Shown: positions 27,650-36,393 of the stretch, in pieces | Layout of the letters: each line of letters starts with the position of its first letter | Position numbering within the stretch: position 1 is the first letter of the stretch | Assembly: GCF_001426565.1 (NCBI RefSeq) | Contig: NZ_LMFA01000001.1 | Span: 271,287-335,286, forward strand | Direction of reading: 5' to 3' | Source: Rhizobium sp. Root482 | GTDB taxonomy: Bacteria > Pseudomonadota > Alphaproteobacteria > Rhizobiales > Rhizobiaceae | DNA length: 64,000 bases | Notes under the pieces: model-generated | Told to the model about the DNA's origin: nothing | Seen by the model: the letters and a program-made list of their open reading frames with translations, nothing else | Databases searched by the model: none | Translations under genes and position numbers: made by a program

Positions 27650-29080
27650 TCAGGCGTTGAGCCCGCTGCCCCAGGGGCCGTGATGCGCATCGGCACCGTC
27701 GATCCGGTCGAATCCATGGGCACCGAAGAAGTCTCGCTGCGCCTGGATGACGTTGGCGGTGCCGCGGGCGCGGCGGTAGCTGTCGAAATAGCCAAGCGCA
27801 GAGGCGAGTGCCGGCACCGGCAGTCCGCCAAGGGCCGCCGCCGAGACCACCCGGCGCAAGGCGCCGTCGCTTTCCTTGACCATGGCCGAAAATGCCGGCG
27901 TGACGATCAGGTTGGCGATGTTCGGATCCTTGGTGAAGGCGGTGGTGATCTCGTCGAGGAACTGCGAGCGAATGATGCAGCCGGCACGCCAGATCTTGGC
28001 GATGGTCGGCATCGGAAGGTTCCAATTGAATTCGCGCGAGGCCTGCGCCATGACGGCAAAGCCCTGCGCATAGGCACCGATCTTGGCCGCCAGCAGCGCG
28101 CTTTCGAGATCCTTCAGGAAAGAGGCCCTGTCGATCACCTTGAACTCGCCGACATTCGGCAGGCCCAGCACCTGTTCGGCCGCCTCGCGCTCGCTCTTCA
28201 CCGAAGAGATGCTGCGCGCCGCAACGGCCGCCTCGATTGCCGTGGCCGGCACGCCCATGTTCTGCGCTTCGATCACCGACCATTTGCCGGTGCCCTTCTG
28301 GCCGGCCTTGTCGAGGATGAGATCGACGATCGGCCGTCCGGTAATCGGGTCGGCGGCCTTCAGGACCGTCTCGGTGATCTCGATCAGATAGGAATTGAGG
28401 CGCCCCTTGTTCCACTCCCCGAAGACTTCGCCGATCTCCGTGGCGCCCATCTTCAGGCCGTCGCGCAGGATGCCGTAGATTTCGGCGATCATCTGCATGT
28501 CGGCATATTCGATGCCGTTGTGGATCGTCTTGACGAAATGGCCGGCGCCGTTTTCACCAAGCCAGGCAACGCAGGGAACGCCATTATATTTGGCAGCGAT
28601 CGAGGTCAGTACCGGCTCGACCCGCTTCCACGAGGCTTCCTTGCCGCCGACCATGATCGACGGACCATGGCGCGCGCCCTCCTCGCCGCCCGACACCCCC
28701 ATGCCGATGAAGGTCAGGCCGCTATCCTTGAGCGCATCGAAGCGGCGCATCGTATCGCGGAAATTGGCATTGCCGGCATCGATCATGATGTCGTTGGCTT
28801 CAAGATGGGGCTTGAGCAGTTCCATCTGCTGGTCGACGGGATCGCCGGCCTTGATCATGATGATGATCGGCCGCGGCGGACGAATGGCGGCAACGAAATC
28901 CTCGATCGTTTCGCAGGGAACGATCTGGCCCTGCAAGGCCCCCGCCTCCGCATAGAATTTGCGCGTCGCTTCAGGCGTGCGGTTGAAAACTGCGATCCGA
29001 TTGCCTTTTTCGGCAATGTTCAGCGCCAGATTCGATCCCATGACCCCAAGTCCGATAAGGCCGATTTCCGCCTGTGCCAT
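27650..29080 (-). CDS. gnd: 6-phosphogluconate dehydrogenase, decarboxylating
   Basis: A 476-residue enzyme of the pentose phosphate pathway: 6-phosphogluconate + NADP+ to ribulose 5-phosphate + CO2. N-terminal Rossmann GLGVMGSNLALN (about 8-19), substrate-binding MGVSGGEEGARHGPSIM (about 126-142), catalytic KTIHNGIEYADMQ with Lys and Asn (about 182-194), and the C-terminal all-helical domain ending in YRRARGTANVIQAQRDFFGAHGF. The length is that of the classical long, dimeric form. Monocistronic, with a terminator hairpin beyond its stop codon. Confidence 0.96.
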   Translation of the reverse strand: MAQAEIGLIGLGVMGSNLALNIAEKGNRIAVFNRTPEATRKFYAEAGALQGQIVPCETIEDFVAAIRPPRPIIIMIKAGDPVDQQMELLKPHLEANDIMIDAGNANFRDTMRRFDALKDSGLTFIGMGVSGGEEGARHGPSIMVGGKEASWKRVEPVLTSIAAKYNGVPCVAWLGENGAGHFVKTIHNGIEYADMQMIAEIYGILRDGLKMGATEIGEVFGEWNKGRLNSYLIEITETVLKAADPITGRPIVDLILDKAGQKGTGKWSVIEAQNMGVPATAIEAAVAARSISSVKSEREAAEQVLGLPNVGEFKVIDRASFLKDLESALLAAKIGAYAQGFAVMAQASREFNWNLPMPTIAKIWRAGCIIRSQFLDEITTAFTKDPNIANLIVTPAFSAMVKESDGALRRVVSAAALGGLPVPALASALGYFDSYRRARGTANVIQAQRDFFGAHGFDRIDGADAHHGPWGSGLNA

Positions 29081-29393
29081 CTTATGTCTCCATTGACCGT
29101 GAAGCGGCGAAGGTCCTCATGGGCCATCGCAACGCCTCATCCTATTGACGCCGCCGGCGATCCCGTCCGGGCATGAATACCCCGGACATTGCGCCCCGCG
29201 AATGCTGACGGAGTTTTGGCACTCAAAGCGTGCAACGACAAGCGATTGTTCGCCCACCGGCAAGTTTTGGCGACTTCGACGAACCGGATCGCCGTGCATC
29301 GATGGTATCGGAAGGTCTTGCAAAGGGCCGCTCGAGCAGAAAAGAATAGCACCGGGATATCGTGACCTGACCATCCCGTACCGGAGGATTGAA
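29081..29393. other. Gene-free divergent spacer
   Basis: About 313 bases between gnd and the SRPBCC gene, transcribed in opposite directions. It must hold both promoters. I see no further gene, repeat or palindrome of note. Confidence 0.35.
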
Positions 29394-29792
29394 ATGAGCG
29401 TGATGGAAGCCAGGATCGTGCATATCGGCATCAACAGGCATTGGCGCGATGTCTATGATTATGCGTCGCGACCGGAAAACATGCCTGCCTGGGCCTCCGG
29501 CCTGGCTTCCGGGCTGGTGCAGGACGGCGAGGACTGGGTGGCGCAGGGCGCACTCGGCAGCGTGCGGGTCCGGTTTGCGCCGAGAAACGATTTCGGCGTG
29601 ATCGACCATCTCGTGACGATGGAATCGGGCCTCCAGGTCAACAATGCGCTGCGCGTCGTTGCGAATGGCGATGGCGCCGAAGTGGCGTTCACCTTGCTGA
29701 AACAGCCGGATATGACCGATGCGCAGTTCGACGCCGATTCGAAATGGGTTCTGAAGGACCTCACCGAGCTGAAGACGCTATTGGAAACATAG
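29394..29792 (+). CDS. SRPBCC (START-like) family protein
   Basis: A 132-residue protein with the polyketide-cyclase/START-like fold: an opening strand (IVHIGINRHWRDVYDYASRPENMPAW), alternating strands with hydrophobic pocket residues, and a long C-terminal helix (DAQFDADSKWVLKDLTELKTLLE). Members bind hydrophobic small ligands or act as stress-induced chaperone-like proteins; the specific role is unknown. The start at 29394 has GGAGGA upstream. The next gene starts six bases after its stop, so the two are co-transcribed. Confidence 0.85.
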   Translation: MSVMEARIVHIGINRHWRDVYDYASRPENMPAWASGLASGLVQDGEDWVAQGALGSVRVRFAPRNDFGVIDHLVTMESGLQVNNALRVVANGDGAEVAFTLLKQPDMTDAQFDADSKWVLKDLTELKTLLET

Positions 29793-29798
29793 GGGCAC

Positions 29799-30152
29799 AT
29801 GATGGGACAGAAGGGCACCGATCGCCAGATCGACAATATCGAATTCGCGGTTGCCGATATTGCCCGCTCGAAGGCTTTTTACGGAGCGGCCTTCGGCTGG
29901 ACGTTTACGGATTACGGCCCGGACTATTGCGAATTCAGCGATGGCCGGTTGACCGGCGGACTGACCACCGGCCCGGTGCGGCCGGGCGGTCCCCTAGTAA
30001 TCCTTTATGCGGAGAATCTGTTGGAGACGCAGTCGCGACTACAGTCGGCAGGCGCCCGTATCGTCCGCGAGACCTTTTCCTTTCCCGGCGGCCGACGCTT
30101 CCATTTTGCCGATCCGGACGGGTATGAATTGGCGGTTTGGTCCGACAAATAA
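29799..30152 (+). CDS. VOC (glyoxalase/bleomycin resistance) family protein
   Basis: A 117-residue single vicinal-oxygen-chelate module with paired beta-alpha-beta-beta-beta units: IDNIEFAVADIARSKAFYGAAFGW opens the first and DPDGYELAVW closes the second. A metal-ligand Glu is in the last strand and an acidic residue occurs in the first. The function could be a lyase, an isomerase or ligand sequestration and cannot be read from the sequence. Tightly linked to the upstream SRPBCC gene. It ends 14 bases from the converging lipid A acyltransferase gene. Confidence 0.88.
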   Translation: MMGQKGTDRQIDNIEFAVADIARSKAFYGAAFGWTFTDYGPDYCEFSDGRLTGGLTTGPVRPGGPLVILYAENLLETQSRLQSAGARIVRETFSFPGGRRFHFADPDGYELAVWSDK

Positions 30153-30166
30153 GGTGCGGCAGCCAC

Positions 30167-31093
30167 TCACAGTTTGCGCTTGATCTGCCAGCGGTCGTGG
30201 TACCAGAGCCATTGTCCGGGATATTCCCGGACCCAGCTCTCCACCTTGTCGTTGAGCATTTGGGCGGTGGCGACGACATCGACGCTGCCATCGGCCCGGC
30301 GCGGGATTTCGATGGCCGGTTCCAGTTCGAGCCGGAACCGTCCCCCCGGCAGGCGGATGGAGCGGGCCGGATAGACCTCGCAATTGAATTGCCGTACCAG
30401 CTTGGCCAGAAGCGGATTGGTGCGCACATCCTGGCCGAAGAACTTGGTCGTCAGGCCCTTGCGGAATTTCTGATCGACCAGCACGCCGACCGCACCGCCC
30501 GCTTCGAGCTTTCGCGCCAGCGTGAAGGACGAACCGGCATGCGACGGTACGAGGTTGCCCATGCGCTGCTTGCGGAAATCAAACACCTTTTCGGCGACAT
30601 AGGGATTGTTCGGCGGCCGGAAAAGCACCGTCACGTCGAGGCCGAAGGCAGCACTGGCCACCGGCAGCAATTCGAAATTGCCGGTATGGGCGGTAAAGAC
30701 GATGAAGGGCCGCGGCTTTTCGCGCAGTTCCAGAAACAGCGGGATGCCTGAGACCTCGATGCGGCCGGGCTTCGGATTTTCCGGATCGAAATCGAAGAGC
30801 TCGTCGAGAAAGACATATTCGGCCGCCAGCCGGCCGATGCTGCCCCAGCTTTCGAGCGCGATCGCTTCGATCTCCGCTTCGCTTTTCTCCGGAAAGGCAT
30901 TGCGCAGATTGGTTAGCGTCAGCTTGTGCCGGCGCTTGAGCTTCGGACCGAGCCAGCGCGTGAAGCGCTCGGCAAAGGCAATGGCGCCATCCGCCGGAAA
31001 CAGCTTCAGCAATCCCAGGAGCAGGAAGGCGAACTGTGCGATCGACCATTGGCGGAAACGCTCCGCCGTCAGAACCAGCCTGGTGATCAGCAT
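30167..31093 (-). CDS. lpxXL: Very-long-chain lipid A acyltransferase
   Basis: A 308-residue LpxL/HtrB-superfamily acyltransferase that adds the 27-hydroxyoctacosanoyl (or similar) chain from AcpXL to lipid A at the inner membrane. One N-terminal membrane anchor (about 15-40) and the HX4D/E acyltransferase box (HTGNFE, about 133-138) are present, with the conserved LFRPPNNPY and LVDQKF blocks. Last gene of the six-gene acpXL cluster. ATG 31093 is used; GTG at 31099 is equally possible. It starts 11 bases after the adh2XL stop. Confidence 0.93.
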   Translation of the reverse strand: MLITRLVLTAERFRQWSIAQFAFLLLGLLKLFPADGAIAFAERFTRWLGPKLKRRHKLTLTNLRNAFPEKSEAEIEAIALESWGSIGRLAAEYVFLDELFDFDPENPKPGRIEVSGIPLFLELREKPRPFIVFTAHTGNFELLPVASAAFGLDVTVLFRPPNNPYVAEKVFDFRKQRMGNLVPSHAGSSFTLARKLEAGGAVGVLVDQKFRKGLTTKFFGQDVRTNPLLAKLVRQFNCEVYPARSIRLPGGRFRLELEPAIEIPRRADGSVDVVATAQMLNDKVESWVREYPGQWLWYHDRWQIKRKL

Positions 31094-31104
31094 CCGCACG
31101 ATGT

Positions 31105-32133
31105 TCAGTCCATTTTCAGGATGATCTTGCCGAAGACCTGGCGGGTTTCCATCCGCTCCAGCGCCCGGTCGATCTCGGAGAAGCCCACTTCGGTGTCGAT
31201 GACCGGATGAACAAGGCCACGCGCCATTTTTTGCATGGCATTGGCCATGTTCTCCATGCGGCAGCCGAAGGAACCGAACAGTTTCAACTGTTGCTGGAAC
31301 AGCATCATCAGGTTCATTTCCGTGGAAACACCGGAGGTCGAGCCGCAGGTCACGAGGCGCCCGCCCCGCTTCAGCACGAACATCGAGGCCGCCCAGGTAT
31401 CCTTGCCGACATGTTCGAAGACGACGTCGACGCCCTTCTTCTTGGTCAGCTTGCGTGTGACGCCCTCGAAACGGTCGGTGCGATAGTTGATGACGTGATC
31501 GGCGCCGAGCGTCCTCGCCTTCTCGATCTTGTCGTCGGAGCCGACCGTGGTGATCACGGTGCAGCCGATCTTCTTGGCAAGCTGGATCGCCGCCGAGCCG
31601 ATGCCGGAACCGCCGGCATGAATGAGGATGGTTTCGCCGGGTTCGAGCTTCGCATTGTCGAACAGCATGTGCTCGACGGTACCGAAGGTGACCGGTGCCA
31701 CCGCCGCCGCTACCGCATCGACGCCCGGAGGTGCCGGAACGAGCAGGCGGGCCGGCAGGTTGACCTTTTCCTGTGCGAAACCGTCGAGATGGAAACCGTG
31801 AACCCCACCCACATGCTCGCACAGATTGTCGCGGCCTTCGCGGCACGGACGGCAAAGGCCGCAGGTGCGCGCGCCATAGATCGACACAAGCTGTCCCGGC
31901 AGGACGTTGAAAACACCCGGACCGATCTGATCGACCACGCCTGAGGCTTCCGCGCCGATCACCAGCGGCATCTTGCGCTTGGCGAATGCCATACCGCGCC
32001 AGCCCCAGACATCGATATGGTTGAGCGCCACGGCCTTGACGCGCAGCGTCACCTCGCCCGGCCCCGGCGCATCCGGCTCGGGCAGGTCGGTGATTTCCAG
32101 CTTGCGGTCGTCGACCAGTTGCAAAGCGCGCAT
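31105..32133 (-). CDS. adh2XL: Zinc-type alcohol dehydrogenase of the VLCFA cluster
   Basis: A 342-residue medium-chain dehydrogenase/reductase. The catalytic-domain residues and structural-zinc cysteines are visible (CGLCRPCREGRDNLCE, about 91-106), followed by the Rossmann motif GGSGIGSAAIQLA (about 173-185). In the Rhizobium cluster this gene (often adh2XL or adhC) is required with acpXL and the fab genes for the 27-hydroxylated very-long-chain fatty acid of lipid A, although its exact step is not settled; an enoyl- or keto-reduction is plausible. Confidence 0.9.
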   Translation of the reverse strand: MRALQLVDDRKLEITDLPEPDAPGPGEVTLRVKAVALNHIDVWGWRGMAFAKRKMPLVIGAEASGVVDQIGPGVFNVLPGQLVSIYGARTCGLCRPCREGRDNLCEHVGGVHGFHLDGFAQEKVNLPARLLVPAPPGVDAVAAAVAPVTFGTVEHMLFDNAKLEPGETILIHAGGSGIGSAAIQLAKKIGCTVITTVGSDDKIEKARTLGADHVINYRTDRFEGVTRKLTKKKGVDVVFEHVGKDTWAASMFVLKRGGRLVTCGSTSGVSTEMNLMMLFQQQLKLFGSFGCRMENMANAMQKMARGLVHPVIDTEVGFSEIDRALERMETRQVFGKIILKMD

Positions 32134-32186
32134 GATAAGTCCTCAAGCCCGAAGGGCGTCATTCGTCGAAAGATTCAGCAGTCCGA

Positions 32187-33470
32187 TTAGGCCGGTTCAG
32201 CCGCCATGACAAGGCTGGCGTTCTGGCCGCCGAAGCCGAAGGAATTCGACAGGACGGCCGTTACCTGCTTGTCGCGCTTCACATTCGGTACCACGTCGAG
32301 AACGATGGCCGGATCGGGGTTCTGGTAATTGATGGTCGGCGGCAGCGTGCCGGTCAGCATAGTCTGCAGTGAGAACACGGCCTCGACGGCACCGGCGGCG
32401 GTCAGCGTATGGCCGATCATCGACTTGTTGGACGAGACTGGAATCTTTGGCAGACCGTCGCCGAAGACGGCCGACATGGCATGATATTCCATCTTGTCGT
32501 TTTCCGGCGTCGAGGTGCCGTGCGCATTGATATAGCCGATATCGCCCTCGTCCATGCCCGCATCTTCAAGGGCCGCGCGGATCGTTGCGATGGCCGGCCC
32601 GCCGTCGGGCGAAGAGCGCGTGCGGTGGAAATGATCGGCCTTCTCGCCACAGCCCTTCAGGATGCCGTAGACGCGGGCACCGCGTGCAATCGCGGCTTCC
32701 AGCGATTCGAGCACCAGCGTGGCGGCACCCTCGGCGATAACGAAGCCGTCACGATCCTTGGAAAAGGGCTTGGAGGCGCGCTCCGGCGGATCGTTCTGGG
32801 TGGAAAGAGCCGAAAGAAGCGCGAAACGGATCAGCGCCTCGGCGCTGACGGACCCGTCCGTCGCCACCGTCAGGGCGCGGTCGGTGCGCCCCTGGCGGAT
32901 CGCCTCGACGCCGAGCTGGATCGCGGTTGCGCCCGAGGCGCAGGCCGTCGACAGGGTTACCGGTAGGCCGCGTGTGCCAAAGCGATCGGACAGGCGCTCG
33001 GAAATGGCACCGAACAGCGCAGCCTCATGAAAATTCGCGTCGGCGCGCTGGCGCATGGCGGCGAGGAACCGGTCATAGGCATCGCCCGGCTTTTCGGACG
33101 GCCCTGCCCGGTCGGCAAGATCGAAGCGGGCGCTCCATTCCGGCTCGATCGGCGGGGCGGCCAGAAACAGCGGCCCGTTGAAATCGCCAGACAGGCCGGA
33201 CTGCGCCAAAGCTTCCGCAGTCGTCTCGCGGGCAAAGGCATAGGAACGCTCGACCGAGTTTTCGACAGGAATATCAATGAAATCGACGGTTCCGCTGATT
33301 CTCGTCGAGAGGCCCTCGGTCGGGAATCGGGTGGTCTTGTGAATGCCGGAGACGCCCGAGGTGAGCGCCTTCCAATTGTCGTCGAGCCCCTGGCCGAGCG
33401 AGGTGATGACGCCCATGCCGGTGACGGCGATCAGCGGGCGGCCGAGATGGTCCTGGTAAGCGCTGGTCAT
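32187..33470 (-). CDS. fabF1XL: Beta-ketoacyl-ACP synthase of the VLCFA cluster (catalytically complete)
   Basis: A 427-residue condensing enzyme of the FabF family. The Cys-His-His triad is intact: STACASG (active-site Cys), NAHGTSTPENDKME, and NKSMIGHTLTAAGA. With its partner encoded just upstream it elongates AcpXL-bound chains to C28-C30 for lipid A. ATG 33470 follows the fabF2XL stop by 11 bases. The gene order acpXL-fabZXL-fabF2XL-fabF1XL-adh2XL-lpxXL is the one described in Rhizobium, which supports the numbering used here. Confidence 0.93.
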   Translation of the reverse strand: MTSAYQDHLGRPLIAVTGMGVITSLGQGLDDNWKALTSGVSGIHKTTRFPTEGLSTRISGTVDFIDIPVENSVERSYAFARETTAEALAQSGLSGDFNGPLFLAAPPIEPEWSARFDLADRAGPSEKPGDAYDRFLAAMRQRADANFHEAALFGAISERLSDRFGTRGLPVTLSTACASGATAIQLGVEAIRQGRTDRALTVATDGSVSAEALIRFALLSALSTQNDPPERASKPFSKDRDGFVIAEGAATLVLESLEAAIARGARVYGILKGCGEKADHFHRTRSSPDGGPAIATIRAALEDAGMDEGDIGYINAHGTSTPENDKMEYHAMSAVFGDGLPKIPVSSNKSMIGHTLTAAGAVEAVFSLQTMLTGTLPPTINYQNPDPAIVLDVVPNVKRDKQVTAVLSNSFGFGGQNASLVMAAEPA

Positions 33471-33481
33471 ATCTGCCGCTC

Positions 33482-34693
33482 CTATTCTTCCGCCGAAAGA
33501 ACGGCGACACCTTCGCCGCGCGCATGGCCGATCGTGGTGACGATGGCCGTTCTTGCCGCCTCGTCCATGGGCTTTTCGATTGCAGGATCGAAGGCGGGCA
33601 CCTTGGCGCCGGCGCCGAGCGACAGGGCGGCGAAGGCCAGCCCCAGTGGAAACTGTGCCTCGAGCCCATGGCCGGCGAGCCCGCCGAAAGCGCGGATGGC
33701 GGCCTTCGGAAACTGCGCGTCGAGAAACGTCTTTTCGCGAGATGTCAGATCGTGAAATCCGCATGTACCGGAAAACACGACGGTCGAAGCCGGGTCGGCA
33801 TCGGTCGCGGGATCGGTCAGATATTGAAGGCGCTGTTCCAGCCGGTCGCCGTCGCGGCTGCCGCGATCGCCGCCGATCGCGTCGATCGTCGCATAGATGC
33901 GGGCGCCGCGAGCTTCGGCATGGGCCCGCGATTCCAGCACCAGGAAGGCGCCGACCGAACCGAGGATCATTCCGCCGCCATCTTCCGGCTTGCGCGACCA
34001 GATCGGGTGCCATTCGCCCAGCGCATGTCCCTGGATCGCCTCGATGAGAAGGAGCATGTCGAGGCGTTCCGCCGAAAAGGCGCCGCCTACCAGCGTGTGG
34101 GTCGATTGCCCGGCCTTGATGCGGGCAAAGGCGGTCTCGATCGCCGAAATGCCGGCGCCTTCCTCGCCCATGAAGGTGCGCGAGGAGCCGGTCACCTTGT
34201 GGACGATGGAAATATTGCCGGCGAGGAGATTGGAGAGCTGGGCCAGAAACAGCGTCGGGCGCAGTTCGGTGGTCAGCTTTTCGTTGAGCAGATGCTCCCG
34301 GTCGTTGCGTTTCAAGGCCTCGTCGACGATCAGCGAATCCACATTGATATCGCGCTCGCCGCCGCCGGCGGCCACGATCATGTCCATGCTGCCGCAGGCA
34401 TCCAGATCGTCCTTGAAGCCGGCATCGTCGAGCGCCAGTCCGGCCGAAAACACGCCGAGGCGCTGCCAGTTCTCCATCTGCCGCTGGTCGCCCCGCTTGG
34501 GGATCTGCTGCGACCAGTCGATCTCGGGCAGCGGATGCACCGGATAGGGCGCGAAACGCTCGGTTTCAACACGGGCAACCGGCGTTTCCGACGAGGTCAG
34601 AAGCGCCGTATGAGCCTGCGCGCCCACACCCTGGCTGGTCACGATGCCGACGCCGGTGATCACCACGTCATTGGCTGATTTTTCCATCATCAT
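33482..34693 (-). CDS. fabF2XL: Beta-ketoacyl-ACP synthase homologue lacking the active-site Cys
   Basis: A 403-residue thiolase-fold KAS II homologue paired with fabF1XL. Where the canonical STACASG nucleophile elbow should be, the sequence reads SSRTFMGEEGAG, so the active-site cysteine is missing. The NAHGT motif is also absent, and only a GHG remains at the second His position. This is the pattern of the chain-length-factor partner of type II polyketide synthases, suggesting a heterodimer with FabF1XL that sets very long chain length. Its start overlaps the fabZXL stop by four bases. Confidence 0.9.
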   Translation of the reverse strand: MMMEKSANDVVITGVGIVTSQGVGAQAHTALLTSSETPVARVETERFAPYPVHPLPEIDWSQQIPKRGDQRQMENWQRLGVFSAGLALDDAGFKDDLDACGSMDMIVAAGGGERDINVDSLIVDEALKRNDREHLLNEKLTTELRPTLFLAQLSNLLAGNISIVHKVTGSSRTFMGEEGAGISAIETAFARIKAGQSTHTLVGGAFSAERLDMLLLIEAIQGHALGEWHPIWSRKPEDGGGMILGSVGAFLVLESRAHAEARGARIYATIDAIGGDRGSRDGDRLEQRLQYLTDPATDADPASTVVFSGTCGFHDLTSREKTFLDAQFPKAAIRAFGGLAGHGLEAQFPLGLAFAALSLGAGAKVPAFDPAIEKPMDEAARTAIVTTIGHARGEGVAVLSAEE

Positions 34694-35175
34694 TCCCCCG
34701 TCCCGACTGAACCCGCCATCGCGGCGATCAGCCCCACTTCTTCGGCGCGCTTTCTGACGATCGGCCCAAGCGGCACCTGATCGAAGGGCATGGTGCGCAA
34801 TTTCAACTGACCGTCGCAGACCTTCTTGCCTTCTGACGTGATCTTTGCCTTGACGACGGCGAAGCCCGAACCGTCATGTTCGAGGAAGGCCTCGATATCG
34901 AGCACGGCTTCCGGCTCGACGAAGCTGCGCATCTTGGCGCTATCGACCGACATGAGGAAGGGCATGGCCGCGAAATCCGTGGCGGCCAGAACGAGAAAGC
35001 CGCAGGCCTGCGCCATGGTCTCGATCAACAGCACGCCGGGAACAAGGGGGTAACCTGGGAAATGCCCCTCGAACACCGGGCTCTTGGCAGGAACCACCGA
35101 GCGCGCCGTCAGCGTTCGGGCGGAAAGATCAAGCGTTTCGACCCGGTCGATCATCTGGAAATATTCAAGGAGCAT
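34690..35175 (-). CDS. fabZXL: 3-hydroxyacyl-ACP dehydratase of the VLCFA cluster
   Basis: A 161-residue hot-dog-fold dehydratase. The FabZ signature is clear: FEGHFPGYPLVPGVLLIE (about 36-53) containing the catalytic His and, after it, the Glu in the long central helix (IETMAQA). It removes water from 3-hydroxyacyl-AcpXL during each elongation cycle. Its stop codon overlaps the start of fabF2XL (ATGA), so translation is coupled. It is separated from acpXL by a 216-base gap with a terminator-like hairpin. Confidence 0.93.
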   Translation of the reverse strand: MLLEYFQMIDRVETLDLSARTLTARSVVPAKSPVFEGHFPGYPLVPGVLLIETMAQACGFLVLAATDFAAMPFLMSVDSAKMRSFVEPEAVLDIEAFLEHDGSGFAVVKAKITSEGKKVCDGQLKLRTMPFDQVPLGPIVRKRAEEVGLIAAMAGSVGTGE

Positions 35176-35308
35176 CAGGAGCTATCCAGCTTGGCCCGGA
35201 GCACGGCGCGCAGGAAGCTGGCGCCGACAATTCCCCGGATTTCGAATTCGCGCGCGATCCGCCAGGGCGGAACAGACGCGATCATGTGACCGTCAAGTAA
35301 AAACGCAA

Positions 35309-35347
35309 ATGCCGCCTGTCAAGCGCAGACCACGCGACAGGCGGCAT
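35309..35347 (-). terminator. Terminator/attenuator hairpin between acpXL and fabZXL
   Basis: A perfect 12-bp stem, ATGCCGCCTGTC (35309-35320) with GACAGGCGGCAT (35336-35347), followed on the minus strand by TTTGCGTTTTTAC. It lies 45 bases after the acpXL stop and may make acpXL transcripts more abundant than those of the downstream biosynthetic genes. Confidence 0.75.
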
Positions 35348-35391
35348 CTGATCGGTCACGCCGGGCTCCGCGAAAGGCCGCGGAGCGGCGA

Positions 35392-35676
35392 TCAGGCCTT
35401 GGCGGCCTTCAGTTCATCGATCTTGGCGCAGAGATTCTTCAGGACGAAATATTCCTCCGTGGAAACCTTGCCTTCGTTGACGTCCTGCGTCCACTGTTCA
35501 AGCGGAATCTTGATGCCGAACTCCTTGTCGATCGCAAAGACGATGTCGAGGAAATCGAGGCTGTCGATGCCGAGATCATCGATGGTGTGGCTTTCCGGCG
35601 TGATCGTTTCGCGATCGATCTCGCTGGTCTCTGCAATGATGTCGGCAACCTTGTCGAATGTAGCTGTCACGCCCAT
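35392..35676 (-). CDS. acpXL: Specialised acyl carrier protein for very-long-chain acyl groups
   Basis: A 94-residue acyl carrier protein, longer than housekeeping AcpP (about 78), as is usual for AcpXL. The phosphopantetheine attachment serine lies in [10 protein letters not shown] (about residue 39), embedded in an acidic recognition helix. It carries the growing 27-hydroxyacyl chain delivered to lipid A by LpxXL. First gene of the cluster. The frame starts at ATG 35676 close to the promoter spacer. Confidence 0.96.
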   Translation of the reverse strand: MGVTATFDKVADIIAETSEIDRETITPESHTIDDLGIDSLDFLDIVFAIDKEFGIKIPLEQWTQDVNEGKVSTEEYFVLKNLCAKIDELKAAKA

Positions 35677-35819
35677 ACCTCATAGAATCCATATTTGGCG
35701 CACCTATAGGTAAATGCGCCGGAAAAGCCAATGGGCTTGCGCGCCGGCGCCTGCATTTAGAAAGGCGGTGTTGCGCAAACATCATGTCCGCCGGTGCGCC
35801 ACATACCTTGCGCAAAGGC

Positions 35820-36248
35820 TCAGCGACCGACAGTGATCCTGGTGTTTTTCAACCCGTACCGCCTGGCAAGCGAGAAGAACGCGGCGGCATTCTCCGGATG
35901 CAGGCGAATGCAGCCATGCGACGCCGCGCGCCCGAGACGTTTGAGGTCGAAGGTCGCGTGAACGGCATAGCCGCCGTTGAAGAACACCGCATAAGGCATG
36001 GGCGCATTGTCATATTTGCGCGACCGATGATGCCGCGAAAGCCATTTGGCGCTCCAGCTGCCGCGCGGCGTGACATAGCCCTTGCGCGCGGTGGAGACTT
36101 TCCAGCGATGACGCACGACGCCATTCTGCGAAACCGTCATGGTTTGGGTGGAAAGGCTGATATTGGCAATAAGTGCGGCGGCCAAGGCAGAGGGTGAATG
36201 AATTTGCAGGAATAGAAGGGCCAGAAAGGCCATGAGAATATTGCGCAT
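35820..36248 (-). CDS. L,D-transpeptidase (YkuD family)
   Basis: A 142-residue secreted enzyme. After a signal peptide (about 1-24, AALA) comes a single YkuD domain with the catalytic SHGCIRL motif (Cys about 119) preceded by the GYAVHAT histidine. Such enzymes make 3-3 peptidoglycan cross-links or attach outer-membrane proteins to peptidoglycan. It is a short, domain-only form typical of Rhizobiales, which carry many paralogues. ATG 36248 has GGGGACA ahead. It is monocistronic between acpXL and cobD. Confidence 0.92.
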   Translation of the reverse strand: MRNILMAFLALLFLQIHSPSALAAALIANISLSTQTMTVSQNGVVRHRWKVSTARKGYVTPRGSWSAKWLSRHHRSRKYDNAPMPYAVFFNGGYAVHATFDLKRLGRAASHGCIRLHPENAAAFFSLARRYGLKNTRITVGR

Positions 36249-36393
36249 GAAAATGTCCCCAAAACTGCGCACCATTTCTACGGGTGCCCCAACGCAATTT
36301 CGACCTTGCAGTCTCTGAAATGACAGGCGTTCAAGACGAAGCGAAATCTGCAATGAACAGGTCGGCAGGAATATTTCCGGCCCGTGCGGGGCA

